Origin: Erythrobacter sp.
GTDB lineage: Bacteria; Pseudomonadota; Alphaproteobacteria; Sphingomonadales; Sphingomonadaceae
DNA: 64,000 bases
Direction: 5' to 3'
Assembly: GCA_019739335.1 (NCBI GenBank)
Contig: CP073261.1
Location: 3,090,001-3,154,000 of the forward strand
Shown: positions 54,935 through 64,000 of the stretch, in pieces
How positions within the stretch are numbered: position 1 is the first letter of the stretch
Layout of the letters: the number at the start of each line of letters is the position of its first letter
The notes under the pieces: model-generated
Databases searched by the model: none
What the model saw: only the letters and a program-made list of their open reading frames with translations
What the model was told of the DNA's origin: nothing
Made by a program: the position numbers and the translations under genes

Positions 54935-55543
54935 ATGGATATCATTCTCCTCGAACGCATCGGCGGGCTCGGCTCGATCGGTGATGTCGTCACCGTGAAG
55001 GACGGCTACGCACGCAACTTCCTGTTGCCGCAGAAGAAGGCTCTTCGCGCCAACGATTCGAACCGGAAGGTTTTCGAAGCCAACCGGGATCGTCTCGAGA
55101 CCGAGAACGTGCAGAAGCGCGATGCGGCTGCGAAGCAGGCCGAAACCGTTGCCGGTGCCGAAATCGTGCTGCTGCGCGCGGCTTCCAATGCTGGCCAGCT
55201 TTACGGCTCGGTCAACGTGCGAGACGTGGCGCAGGCTCTCAAGGAACAGGGCCACGATGTCGACAAACGTCAGGTCGTGATGGGCGCGCCGATCAAGACC
55301 ATCGGCGTTTTCGAAGTGACCATTGCGCTGCACCCGGAAGTCGAAGTCACGATCAAGGCCAACGTCGCCCGTTCGGACGACGAAGCCGAATTACAAAGCA
55401 AGGGTGTCGACATCCTCGCCGCCGCCTTCGAAGAAGATCGTGGCGAAGCCGAAGGCTTCACCGAAGCCCTCGACCCCGACCGCGAACTTGGCGAGCTGCC
55501 GAGCGCGGACGAAGACGCTGCCGAGGGCGAAGCGAACGCCTGA
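54935..55543 (+). CDS. rplI: Ribosomal protein bL9
   Basis: A 202-residue L9: the N-terminal MDIILLERIGGLGSIGDVVTVKDGYARNFLLPQKKALRA is standard. The C-terminal domain is followed by an acidic tail (about residues 165-202) longer than in E. coli L9 (149 aa), as is common in this order. GGGGAGCATAACC precedes the start. A terminator follows. Confidence 0.97.
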   Translation: MDIILLERIGGLGSIGDVVTVKDGYARNFLLPQKKALRANDSNRKVFEANRDRLETENVQKRDAAAKQAETVAGAEIVLLRAASNAGQLYGSVNVRDVAQALKEQGHDVDKRQVVMGAPIKTIGVFEVTIALHPEVEVTIKANVARSDDEAELQSKGVDILAAAFEEDRGEAEGFTEALDPDRELGELPSADEDAAEGEANA

Positions 55544-55575
55544 AGCTGATTGCTTCTGCTGCAAAGAGACAAGTC

Positions 55576-55612
55576 GGGGCGCTGCCGGAAACGGTAGCGC
55601 CCCTCTTCGTTT
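55576..55612 (+). terminator. Terminator of the rpsF-rpsR-rplI operon
   Basis: A GGGGCGCTGCCG / CGGTAGCGCCCC stem (one G-T pair) with a GAAA loop, then TCTTCGTTT. It lies 32 bases after the rplI stop. Confidence 0.85.
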
Positions 55613-55666
55613 GGGGGAAAATGTTACGACGCAACCGGACTACTCAGCCCGGAGGAGATAAGGAAT

Positions 55667-57802
55667 TCAGTCCACCAGCATCAGCGCATCGAGCGCAATC
55701 ACGCCCCCTGAAGCATTGGGCCCCGCAGGATAGACGATCACCGGATTGAGATCGATTTCGCGGATCGACGGATTGCCCGTCATTACCCGCCCGATCTGCA
55801 CCACCAGCGCCGCCAGCGCATCGACATTGAGCGCCGGGCTACCGCGCCAGCCTGTCAGCAGCGGGGCCTGTTGCAGCGAGAGCAACCCTTCCTTCACCTG
55901 CTCGACCCCAAGATCGGGGGTGAACAGCTTAACGTCCTTGAGGATCTCTGCCGTCACCCCGCCAAAGCCCGCGAGCACCACGGGCCCCCATTCGGGATCG
56001 TGCTTGGCACCGACGATCATCTCGACACCCATCGTGCCCATCTTCTCGATCAGCACGCCGTCCAGCACGATCGTGGCATCGTAGGCGGCGACATTGCCGA
56101 ACATCCGTTCGAACGCCGCGCACACATCGTCGGCGGACTTGAGGTTCAGGATCACCCCGCCCGCATCGCTCTTGTGGCCCAGCGCGGCAGCCTGTGCTTT
56201 CATTACCACCGGATAACCCAGAGCATCGGCAGCAGCAGCGGCTTCGTCCGCGCTTGCGGCGAAGGTGCTTTGCGGGAACGGGATGCCCAATGGCGCCAGC
56301 AATGCCTTGGCCCGATATTCCGGGACCACGCCATGCACATCGCCAAGTGACGGAATTGCCAGCGGCTCGCCAGAACGATCACTCAGGTCGCGCTTCGCCA
56401 GATCGGCCAGTCGGGCAATCGCGCGATAGGCGCGCTCGGTGCTGGCGAACCACGGGATGCCCACCGCGCGCAGTCCGTCGATAAAATGCTGTGGCACGTT
56501 CGCGCCCTCGTCCACCCCGGCGAAGACCAGCGGCTTGGCGAAGCTGTGCCCGTCGAGCACTTTCTGGATCGCGGGGAACTTGATCTGCGACGTGATCGGA
56601 TCGGACTGGATGATGCTCGCCACCACGCAGCCGACGCGATCATCCTCCAGCAAGGCGGTGAGCAGGCGGGTGTAGATTTCTGGCTCGCTCAGGCCGATGG
56701 CGGTGATGTCCGTGGGATTGGAGACCGGCACGAAAGGCGGCAGCACCGCGCGCAGGACAGGGCTGTTGTCGTCATCGAGATGCAGCAGGTCGAGCCCGAT
56801 TTCCTCGGCAATGTCGAAGGCGAGGCCGCGCAGCGCGCCGCTTTCGCCCAGCACCACCATGTTCGCTCCCGGCAGCGTCGGGCAGGTGAGCGCGATGGTG
56901 GTGATGTCCGCCAGTTCCTCCAGCGTTGCGGCGAAGATCACGCCTTCGCGCGCCAGCTTGGCCTGCATCAGCTTGAAATCGCCTGCCATTGCGCCGGTGT
57001 GCGTGGCAGCGCTGGCCTGCGCCTTGTCGCTCTTGCCCGGATGCAGCAAGACGATCGGCTTGCCCGCTGCGCGCGCCCGGCGGGCGGCGGCGATGAAGGC
57101 AGCGGGGCGGCGGAAGTTCTCGACATACATGGCGATGACGTGGGTGGCGGGATCGTCCACCAGCCACTCGACATAGTCCTCGACCCCGCTGGCCGCCTCG
57201 TTGCCGGTGGAAACCGAGGTGCTGACATAGCAGCCGCGCGGGTGCAGCGTGGTTGCGAGCACCGCCGCCAGCGCGCCCGACTGGCTGGCGATCCCCACCG
57301 CACGCGCGCCTTCCGGCGGGGTCTGCATGTTGATTTCGACGAAAGTGAGCGGCACCCGCGCGACGTAATTGGTGCAGCCGAGGCAGTTGGGGCCTTCGAT
57401 GATCATGCCGTGTTCTTCGGCAATCCGCGCCAGTTCGGCCTGGTCCTTCGCGCCTTCCTCCCCCGCTTCGGAGAATCCGGCCGCATAGATCACCGCCGCG
57501 CCGCATCCCTTCTGCGCCAGTTGCCGCACCGTATCGATCACGAAGGCGCGGGGGATGGCGAGCACGGCGCAATCCACGCCTTCGGGCAGTTCCTCGACGC
57601 CCTTGCAGACCTTCAGCCCCAGCAATTCATCGCGCTTGGGGTTCACCGGATAGATGTCGCCCGCGAATTCGTACTGCACCAGGTTGTTGAGCAGGGTGCA
57701 GCCCAAGGCCCCGTGGCGATCCGACGCACCGATCACCGCGACCGATTTAGGGCGCAGCAGCCGGTCGAGCTGGGCATTGGTGAAGCGGCGGGTGGTGGTC
57801 AT
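55667..57802 (-). CDS. ferA: Feruloyl-CoA synthetase, NDP-forming type (FerA-like)
   Basis: A 711-residue acyl-CoA ligase of the ADP-forming superfamily: CoA-binding (LLRPKSVAVIGASDRHGALG), succinyl-CoA-ligase-like (GIASQSGALAAVLATTLHPRGCYVSTSVSTGNEA) and C-terminal ATP-grasp (VVPEYRAKALLAPLGIPFPQ to GHKSDAGGVILNLKSADDV). Sphingobium SYK-6 FerA is of this superfamily, and ferB lies directly upstream, so hydroxycinnamate activation (ferulate, coumarate) is the likely role. It may also act on other acids. AGGATCAAC precedes ATG 57802. A folded repeat separates it from ferB. Confidence 0.82.
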   Translation of the reverse strand: MTTTRRFTNAQLDRLLRPKSVAVIGASDRHGALGCTLLNNLVQYEFAGDIYPVNPKRDELLGLKVCKGVEELPEGVDCAVLAIPRAFVIDTVRQLAQKGCGAAVIYAAGFSEAGEEGAKDQAELARIAEEHGMIIEGPNCLGCTNYVARVPLTFVEINMQTPPEGARAVGIASQSGALAAVLATTLHPRGCYVSTSVSTGNEAASGVEDYVEWLVDDPATHVIAMYVENFRRPAAFIAAARRARAAGKPIVLLHPGKSDKAQASAATHTGAMAGDFKLMQAKLAREGVIFAATLEELADITTIALTCPTLPGANMVVLGESGALRGLAFDIAEEIGLDLLHLDDDNSPVLRAVLPPFVPVSNPTDITAIGLSEPEIYTRLLTALLEDDRVGCVVASIIQSDPITSQIKFPAIQKVLDGHSFAKPLVFAGVDEGANVPQHFIDGLRAVGIPWFASTERAYRAIARLADLAKRDLSDRSGEPLAIPSLGDVHGVVPEYRAKALLAPLGIPFPQSTFAASADEAAAAADALGYPVVMKAQAAALGHKSDAGGVILNLKSADDVCAAFERMFGNVAAYDATIVLDGVLIEKMGTMGVEMIVGAKHDPEWGPVVLAGFGGVTAEILKDVKLFTPDLGVEQVKEGLLSLQQAPLLTGWRGSPALNVDALAALVVQIGRVMTGNPSIREIDLNPVIVYPAGPNASGGVIALDALMLVD

Positions 57803-57828
57803 GTTGATCCTCGATCTGGCGCAATAGT

Positions 57829-57926
57829 CCCCCTCCCGCTTGCGGGAGGGGTCAGGGGTGGGGGCGAGCAAAGCGAGCCTTGCCGAAACAGGCCCACCCC
57901 CGGCCCCTCCCGCTAGCGGGAGGGGA
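57829..57926. repeat. Double-hairpin repeat in the ferB-ferA gap
   Basis: Two hairpins, CCCCTCCCGC-TT-GCGGGAGGGG type (57829-57851) and a near copy (57905-57925), each followed or preceded by GGGGTGGGGG/CCCACCCCC; the halves are inverted to each other around 57870-57880. This is BIME-like. It lies inside what is probably a transcribed ferBA unit, so it could attenuate or stabilise the message. Confidence 0.7.
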
Positions 57927-57935
57927 GAAGAAAGC

Positions 57936-58808
57936 TCAATTCTTCCCCAAAGTGCTCTTGTCGAACACGCCCAGCCCCGGCTTGAAGGTCTTGGCATCGA
58001 GGAATTGGCGGGTCGCTTCCTTGCGGCTTTCCACGCCGCCGAACTGGTTGAGCGCTTCCTGCGCCCGGATCAGGTAATCCTCGGCATTGTCGTAGGTCAT
58101 TTCCATCACCCGGCGCATCGCCCACTTGGTGGCGCGCAGGGCGTGGCTGTCCTTCTTCTTGAGCACTTCGCAGACTTCGACAACCCGCGCCTTCAACTGG
58201 TCGGCGGGGAGCGATTCGTTGACCATCCGCAATTCCGCAGCCTGCGGTCCGGTGAGGTTTTCGCCCATCATCGCGTGGTACATGGCATCGCGGAACGGCA
58301 GCAGCTCCGCCGCCACCTTGCTCGCGCCGCCGCCGGGCAAGATCGCCCAGTTGATTTCGGACAGGCCGAACTGTGCCTCATCCGAACAGAAGGCCAGATC
58401 GCAGGCGAACAGCGGGCCGTAGGCGCCGCCGAAGCACCAGCCGTTGATCATCGCCACGGTCGGCTTCTCGAACCAGCGCAGCCGTTCCCACCACGAATAG
58501 GCTTCGCGCTGATGCTTGCGCACTTGCGACAGGCCGATCTGCTCGGCTTCGCGGAAGTATTCGAGCAGGTCCATCCCCGCCGACCAGGCCGAGCCTTCGC
58601 CGGTGAGCACCAGCACCTGCACGTCGTCGCGGAATTCCAGTTCCTCGATGGTGATCAGCATCTGCCGGTTGAGCTTCGGGCTCATGCAATTGCGCTTGTC
58701 CGGGCGGTTGAAGCTGACCCAGGCAATGCCGTCCTCGACATGGCACTTGACGGTCTCTTCCTGCGGGCGGGGATCGGGCTGCGAGGGGGCTTTGGTTGCT
58801 TCGGCCAT
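57936..58808 (-). CDS. ferB: p-Hydroxycinnamoyl-CoA hydratase/lyase (FerB-like)
   Basis: A 290-residue crotonase-fold enzyme. It should hydrate feruloyl- or coumaroyl-CoA and cleave it to vanillin or 4-hydroxybenzaldehyde and acetyl-CoA. Motifs are GIAWVSFNRPDKRNCMSPKLN, the oxyanion GEGSAWSAGMDLLEYF, NGWCFGGAYGPLFACDLAFC, and GLSEINWAILPGG with the catalytic-type glutamate; the C-terminal region ends KPGLGVFDKSTLGKN. CAGGAG precedes ATG 58808. It leads ferBA, opposite the MarR gene, as in SYK-6. Confidence 0.9.
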   Translation of the reverse strand: MAEATKAPSQPDPRPQEETVKCHVEDGIAWVSFNRPDKRNCMSPKLNRQMLITIEELEFRDDVQVLVLTGEGSAWSAGMDLLEYFREAEQIGLSQVRKHQREAYSWWERLRWFEKPTVAMINGWCFGGAYGPLFACDLAFCSDEAQFGLSEINWAILPGGGASKVAAELLPFRDAMYHAMMGENLTGPQAAELRMVNESLPADQLKARVVEVCEVLKKKDSHALRATKWAMRRVMEMTYDNAEDYLIRAQEALNQFGGVESRKEATRQFLDAKTFKPGLGVFDKSTLGKN

Positions 58809-58890
58809 GATGCTCTCCTGAAATTTTTTGGGCCTGAATTTCCCGACGACTCGCGCCGAGTGCATTTGTTGGCCGCGATGTAGATTCGTG

Positions 58891-58913
58891 GATTGTTATG
58901 CGCAACAACAATC
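58891..58913. promoter_or_regulatory. Candidate FerC/MarR operator
   Basis: GATTGTT and AACAATC form a perfect 7-bp inverted repeat around a 9-base centre, between divergent ferB (start 58808) and the MarR-type gene (start 58929). MarR regulators bind such palindromes, and FerC of SYK-6 controls ferBA from its shared intergenic region. The exact link is inferred. Confidence 0.55.
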
Positions 58914-58928
58914 GCTATCACCTGCGCG

Positions 58929-59339
58929 ATGGATGATCCGCTTTCGATTTACCCCGGCTATTCGCTGCGTCGCGCCGCCAATGCGACGGGGGCTGAACTG
59001 GCCGCGCGGCTGGCCGCGCTCGACCTGCGCCAGTCCGAAGCATCGGTGCTTCTGATCCTCGCCGCCCATCCCGAAATCACCGCCAGCGCGCTGGGCCGCA
59101 AGCTCGATATCCAGCGCGCCAACATGGTCCCGCTGCTGAAGCGGCTGGAAAGCGCCGGCCTGCTCGAAAAACACGCCATCGACGGCAAGTCGCAGGGCCT
59201 CGCCCTCACCCCCGCTGGCGCGACGCGCTGCGAGGAAGCGCGCGCGGTGATCGAGAACTTCGAAGCCGAACTGCTCACCCGCGTCCCGCCGGAACACCGC
59301 CAACATTTGCTCCCCGCACTCAACGCCTTGTGGAGCTGA
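58929..59339 (+). CDS. ferC: MarR-family regulator (FerC-like)
   Basis: A 136-residue MarR protein: PLSIYPGYSLRRAANATGAELAARLAAL (dimer helix), LRQSEASVLLILAAHPEITASALGRKLDIQRANMVPLLKRLESAGLLEKHA (HTH) and a wing DGKSQGLALTPAG. It probably represses ferBA and responds to a hydroxycinnamoyl-CoA. ATG 58929 is chosen, with only a weak ribosome site. It may read through into ligAB, which starts 23 bases later. Confidence 0.85.
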   Translation: MDDPLSIYPGYSLRRAANATGAELAARLAALDLRQSEASVLLILAAHPEITASALGRKLDIQRANMVPLLKRLESAGLLEKHAIDGKSQGLALTPAGATRCEEARAVIENFEAELLTRVPPEHRQHLLPALNALWS

Positions 59340-59361
59340 CGCTTCAGCCATAGGATCAACC

Positions 59362-60608
<1,247 letters not shown>

Positions 60609-60614
60609 GCCAGA

Positions 60615-60983
60615 ATGCGCAAATTGATCTTGCCCTTGGCACTGCTCATTTCTGCTTGCTCGACCTCAAGCTTCGATAAAGCACCGCCGCGAGCGGCGGA
60701 CTTGGCAGCGGGTGACGTAATTGCGGTCGGGCAACTTGAGAATCTTGGATACGAATCCGCCACTCAACCTGGTGACCTGTTGGGCTCTGGCGTGATGACC
60801 GCCAGATTTCATGTTGCGCGGGTAGAAATTGGCGAATTGCCGAACTCAAGCGTCGATGTAACTTACTTTGGCCATACCTATTTCCGCGAAGATGCAACTT
60901 TCCGATTTCATCTGCGACCCCGGCCCGAAGGGGGCTATCTGATTTGTAGGTCGCCCAATTCCGCCGGCTTCGTTTGCGACTAA
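60615..60983 (+). CDS. Hypothetical lipoprotein
   Basis: A 122-residue protein with a type II signal: MRKLILPLALLISACSTSS, lipid cysteine at residue 15. The rest is GDVIAVGQLENLGYESATQPG then VARVEIGELPNSSVDVTYFGHTYFREDATFRFHLRP, beta-rich, not recognised, with a C-terminal cysteine pair. It begins 6 bases after ligB and ends 21 bases before the aldehyde dehydrogenase. Composition is lower in G+C than both flanks, so it may be a late arrival. Confidence 0.75.
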   Translation: MRKLILPLALLISACSTSSFDKAPPRAADLAAGDVIAVGQLENLGYESATQPGDLLGSGVMTARFHVARVEIGELPNSSVDVTYFGHTYFREDATFRFHLRPRPEGGYLICRSPNSAGFVCD

Positions 60984-61004
60984 TTTTTGGACTAGCGAGA
61001 ACCC

Positions 61005-62357
61005 ATGACCACCCAACCCACTGCCGCCGATCAATCCGCCGACATCGCCCGCGTCTTTGCGCTCCAGCAGGCGCATCAGTGGGAAGTGAAGGCAAGCTCC
61101 GCCGCCGCGCGCCGTGCGAAATTGGAAAGGCTCAAAGCCGCCGTCGCCGCTCATACCGACGACATCATCGCCGCCGTGCTCAGGGACACGCGCAAGCCGG
61201 AGGGCGAGATTCGCGTTACCGAAGTGCTCAACGTGCTCGGCAACATCCAGCTCAATATCGACGAGCTGGAACAATGGATGCAGCCCACCGAAGTCACGCC
61301 GAGCAAGAACCCCGCCGACAAGGCGATGATCGTGCCCGAAGCGCGCGGGGTGTGCCTGATCCTCGGCCCGTGGAACTTCCCGCTCGGCCTCACGCTCGGA
61401 CCCGTCGCGGCGGCGGTGGCGGCGGGGAACACGTGCATGGTTAAGCTGACCGACCTCTGCCCCAATGTCGCCAAGGTGGCCAAGACGATCATCGAAGAAG
61501 CCTTCGACGAAAACGAAGTCGCGGTGTTCGAAGGCGATGTTTCGGTAGCCGAGGCGCTGCTCGAACTGCCGTTCAACCACATTTTCTTCACCGGCTCCAC
61601 CCGCGTGGGCAAGATCGTGATGGCGGCGGCGGCGAAAAACCTCGCCAGCGTGACGCTGGAGCTGGGCGGCAAGAGCCCGGTCATTATCGATGAAGGCGCG
61701 GACATCGCCCCCATCGCCGCCGCACTCGCCGGGGCCAAGCAGTTCAACGGCGGGCAGGCGTGCATCTGCCCCGATTACGTCTTCGTGCCCGAAGGGCGCC
61801 AGGCCGAACTGGTCGAAGGCTTCCGCGCCAATGTCGAAGCGAACCTCTACGGCTCGGGCGAACTGGACAAGAGCGCCATCGCCCAGATCGTCAACAAGGC
61901 GAATTTCGACCGGGTGAAGGGCATGGTGGACGATGCCGTTGCGCAGGGCGCGACGGTGGCCGTGGGCGGGCAGGTGGATGAAGGCGACCTGACGATCCAC
62001 CCGACCATGCTCACCAATGTCACCCCGCAGATGACAATTTTGCAGGACGAGATTTTCGCGCCCGTTCTGCCGGTGATGACCTACGACAATCTCGACCAGG
62101 TGATCGATTACATCGCCGCGCGCGACAAGCCGCTGGCACTGTACATGTTCAGCCCCAGCGAGGAGAACATGGAGCGGGTGCTCCAGCGCACTTCGTCAGG
62201 CGGCGCCACGCTGAACGGGGTGTTCTCACACTATCTCGAAAACCGCCTGCCCTTCGGCGGCGTGAACGGCAGCGGAACCGGCAGCTATCACGGCTATTGG
62301 GGCTTCAAGGCCTTCAGCCACGAACGGGCGGTGTACCGGCATATGGCTCCGGCCTGA
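61005..62357 (+). CDS. Aldehyde dehydrogenase (probable aromatic-aldehyde type)
   Basis: A 450-residue class-3-like aldehyde dehydrogenase. WNFPLGLTLGPVAAAVAAGNT is the NAD part, FFTGSTRVGKIVM the cofactor loop, LELGGKSPVII the general base glutamate, and GGQACICPDYV carries the catalytic cysteine. No C-terminal membrane tail. In this locus it may turn vanillin or 4-hydroxybenzaldehyde released by FerB to the acid, but coniferyl aldehyde or long-chain aldehydes are possible. It ends inside the tail of the convergent PAP2 gene (44 bases shared). Confidence 0.86.
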   Translation: MTTQPTAADQSADIARVFALQQAHQWEVKASSAAARRAKLERLKAAVAAHTDDIIAAVLRDTRKPEGEIRVTEVLNVLGNIQLNIDELEQWMQPTEVTPSKNPADKAMIVPEARGVCLILGPWNFPLGLTLGPVAAAVAAGNTCMVKLTDLCPNVAKVAKTIIEEAFDENEVAVFEGDVSVAEALLELPFNHIFFTGSTRVGKIVMAAAAKNLASVTLELGGKSPVIIDEGADIAPIAAALAGAKQFNGGQACICPDYVFVPEGRQAELVEGFRANVEANLYGSGELDKSAIAQIVNKANFDRVKGMVDDAVAQGATVAVGGQVDEGDLTIHPTMLTNVTPQMTILQDEIFAPVLPVMTYDNLDQVIDYIAARDKPLALYMFSPSEENMERVLQRTSSGGATLNGVFSHYLENRLPFGGVNGSGTGSYHGYWGFKAFSHERAVYRHMAPA

Positions 62358-63303
62358 GCGGAGCCAGCCGCGCCCGGAACAGCGCGCGCAAGGCGACATG
62401 GCAGCCAACCGCCGCCATCGCGCCCACCACGCCGTCCAGCGCATAGTGCCAGCCCAGCGCAATCGACATGCCGAAGACCGTCAGGAAAGCGAGCAAGGCC
62501 AGAGGCAGCAGCCGCCGCGCGCTGGTCCAGACTGCGATCACCACCCATGTGCTGGTGGTGACATGCATGGACGGCATGGCGGAAATTCCGTTGCCCGCAC
62601 CGGTGCTGCCGCTAGCGTAGAACTGCCAGAGGTAGTCGGCCACTCCCGCCGTTTCCGGATTGACCGGCATGGCGGCAAAGCGCGGGCCGTAACCCATCGC
62701 CTCGTAGAAGATCGGCCCCGCGGCGGGCAGCGCGGAGTGCACCAGCGGCGCAACCAGCGTCCACAGCACGAAATATCCCAGCAATACGGCAGAGCGATCG
62801 GGCGAGCTTGGCGCGGCGATTGCCAGCAGCAGCCCGAGCATGATCGAAAGGAACCACACCGGGTGATAGATCAGCCCGGCGGCGGGAAAGTTGAGCCATT
62901 GCAATAATGTCCACGGCTCATGCCCCAGGAACAGCGCCCCATCGAGATCGGCCAGCAGCGGATCGGCCCAGAACGGCACCAGCACATTGAGAAGCGGCTT
63001 GATCCACATGAAAGCGACCAGATTGAGCCCCGCGAGCGCCATGAACAGCCCCGCCCCGGCGATCCGCCAGTGGTTCGCGCGCACGAAGCGGATGGTGGCC
63101 GAAAGCGGGCTTTTCTCACCCTGCACCGCCATCGCCGCGAAGCCGAGGATTAAGCCCAGCACTGCACTCCCGGCGATCCATGCGGGCAGGATTCCCAATG
63201 CGGGCAGCAAATCGCTCGCCGCTGGCGTGTGCCACAAGGCAAACAGGATCGCCCCCGCTGTCAGCAGCAGGCAGGGAATGAACCAGTTGCGCTCGATCGT
63301 CAC
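62314..63303 (-). CDS. PAP2-superfamily membrane protein
   Basis: A 329-residue protein with about nine membrane helices. The PAP2 motifs ISAMPSMHVTTS (histidine) and GWHYALDGVVGAMAA (second histidine and aspartate) are near the C-terminus, resembling inositolphosphorylceramide-synthase-like PAP2_3 proteins. It may act on lipid phosphates or transfer a head group; sphingolipid metabolism would suit this order but is not shown. It shares 44 bases tail to tail with the aldehyde dehydrogenase. Confidence 0.82.
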   Translation of the reverse strand: MTIERNWFIPCLLLTAGAILFALWHTPAASDLLPALGILPAWIAGSAVLGLILGFAAMAVQGEKSPLSATIRFVRANHWRIAGAGLFMALAGLNLVAFMWIKPLLNVLVPFWADPLLADLDGALFLGHEPWTLLQWLNFPAAGLIYHPVWFLSIMLGLLLAIAAPSSPDRSAVLLGYFVLWTLVAPLVHSALPAAGPIFYEAMGYGPRFAAMPVNPETAGVADYLWQFYASGSTGAGNGISAMPSMHVTTSTWVVIAVWTSARRLLPLALLAFLTVFGMSIALGWHYALDGVVGAMAAVGCHVALRALFRARLAPLRPEPYAGTPPVRG

Positions 63304-63422
63304 GGGCGCGGTGTTATCGGATCATGGTTAAGGTGGTGCTAAAGTCGCACGTCAGTGAGGAAAGCGCCTGTCAATTGTCCAGCGGGCTTGCCAGAATGGA
63401 CTATTGCGAGGTAAATCGTCCC

Positions 63423-64000
63423 ATGACGCCTGAAGCGAAACCGCCGACCAAGGATGTCGAGAGCTGGACCTCGGATGGCCTGGCGCGTCCCGAAGCGATC
63501 AGCCAGTGGCGCGAATGGGCCGCTTCCACCATCGCCCCGGTGGAAGTCGAGGTGTTCGATCCCAACGCTTTCGCCGCGCGCTGGACCAGCCACGGCATCG
63601 GTCAGTTGCGGCTGCTCCACCTCCACGCCCCGGCACAGCGGGTGACGCATACCGGGCTGGAAGGCAGCGCCGGTCGCGCCGCGCCCTCGATCCAGCTGGT
63701 CTATGCCCGCCAAGGCGCGCTCAAGACGACGATGCAGGGCAAACGATTCACCGTGGAGCCGGGGCAATTCGTGCTGGTGGACAATACCAAGTACTACCAG
63801 ATGGAAATGGCGACGCCGCACGAAGCGCTTGACCTGATGATGCCCGCCGCCTGGCTGGAAAAGCACTTGCCCGATCCCGATGCCCTGCTGGCGCAGCCGA
63901 TCAGCGCGCGCGGGGGCTGGGGTGCGCCGCTCGGTGCGCTGCTGGAAACGATGGCGGACGGGCTGGACAACGCCCCCCTCCCCCGCCCGCTGATCGCCGA
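63423..64000 (+). CDS. AraC-family regulator, N-terminal part (partial)
   Basis: The frame is open from ATG 63423 to the right edge (about 192 residues seen). It matches the AraC-binding-like N-terminal domain: REWAASTIAPVEVEVFDPNAFAARWTSHGIGQLRLLHLHAPAQRVTHT, QLVYARQGALKTTMQGKRFTVEPGQFVLVDNTKYYQMEM. The DNA-binding HTH should follow beyond the window. It may control an adjacent aromatic or lipid locus to the right. Confidence 0.82.
   Translation, partial: MTPEAKPPTKDVESWTSDGLARPEAISQWREWAASTIAPVEVEVFDPNAFAARWTSHGIGQLRLLHLHAPAQRVTHTGLEGSAGRAAPSIQLVYARQGALKTTMQGKRFTVEPGQFVLVDNTKYYQMEMATPHEALDLMMPAAWLEKHLPDPDALLAQPISARGGWGAPLGALLETMADGLDNAPLPRPLIA

Overview
The window looks like chromosomal DNA from a GC-rich alphaproteobacterium of the order Sphingomonadales (Erythrobacteraceae or Sphingomonadaceae). 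The pointers are the high G+C, a UrcA-family protein, Flp-type pilins, large Caulobacter/sphingomonad-style TonB receptors, and a ferulate/protocatechuate gene set arranged like that of Sphingobium SYK-6. Taxonomy is an inference; no rRNA or tRNA gene was seen.

Layout. 1-4.4 kb: a partial BlaR1-type peptidase and BlaI repressor diverge from an ECF sigma factor/NrsF anti-sigma pair whose promoter matches GTAACC-N16-CGAA; an FMN 2-hydroxy-acid oxidase and a ClpP-like protein follow. 4.4-10.2 kb: CreD, a cyclophilin, a VanZ-like protein, an unknown protein and sdhCDA (no sdhB). 10.2-10.65 kb: a folded inverted-repeat element and a REP-like pair. 10.65-20 kb: SDR, subclass B3 metallo-beta-lactamase, PrmA, a DUF2459 protein, a second SDR, NAD-dependent DNA ligase, RecN, PilZ, BamD. 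20-29.4 kb: UrcA, a coupled three-gene 2OG-oxygenase/methyltransferase operon converging on a TonB receptor, then a divergent CmcJ-like oxygenase and O-methyltransferase. 29.4-31.1 kb: two Flp pilins and a terminase-small-subunit-like protein.

31.1-35.5 kb is a lower-GC accessory insert holding a two-gene Sir2-HerA operon, an antiphage module type. Its herA gene is cut by a 1,270-bp IS3-family element with a GTGA target duplication. Removing the element and one duplication restores a 590-residue HerA frame exactly, so this is a recent, well-preserved inactivation of a defence system.

35.5-55.6 kb is mostly housekeeping: LepA, two tandem PAS-like/GGDEF/EAL/PilZ proteins, ferredoxin-NADP reductase, DnaN, a GDSL hydrolase, FabG and FabD separated by a secreted beta-propeller protein, an LD-carboxypeptidase opposite an atypical Mur ligase (probable peptidoglycan recycling), DUF808 and DUF3237 proteins, and rpsF-rpsR-rplI.

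55.6-64 kb is a hydroxycinnamate catabolic island: ferBA (CoA ligase plus hydratase/lyase), a divergent MarR regulator with a palindrome between them, the two protocatechuate 4,5-dioxygenase subunits and an aldehyde dehydrogenase. It is followed by a PAP2-type membrane enzyme and a partial AraC-type regulator. Together these would take feruloyl/coumaroyl-CoA to the aldehyde and acid, and open the protocatechuate ring.
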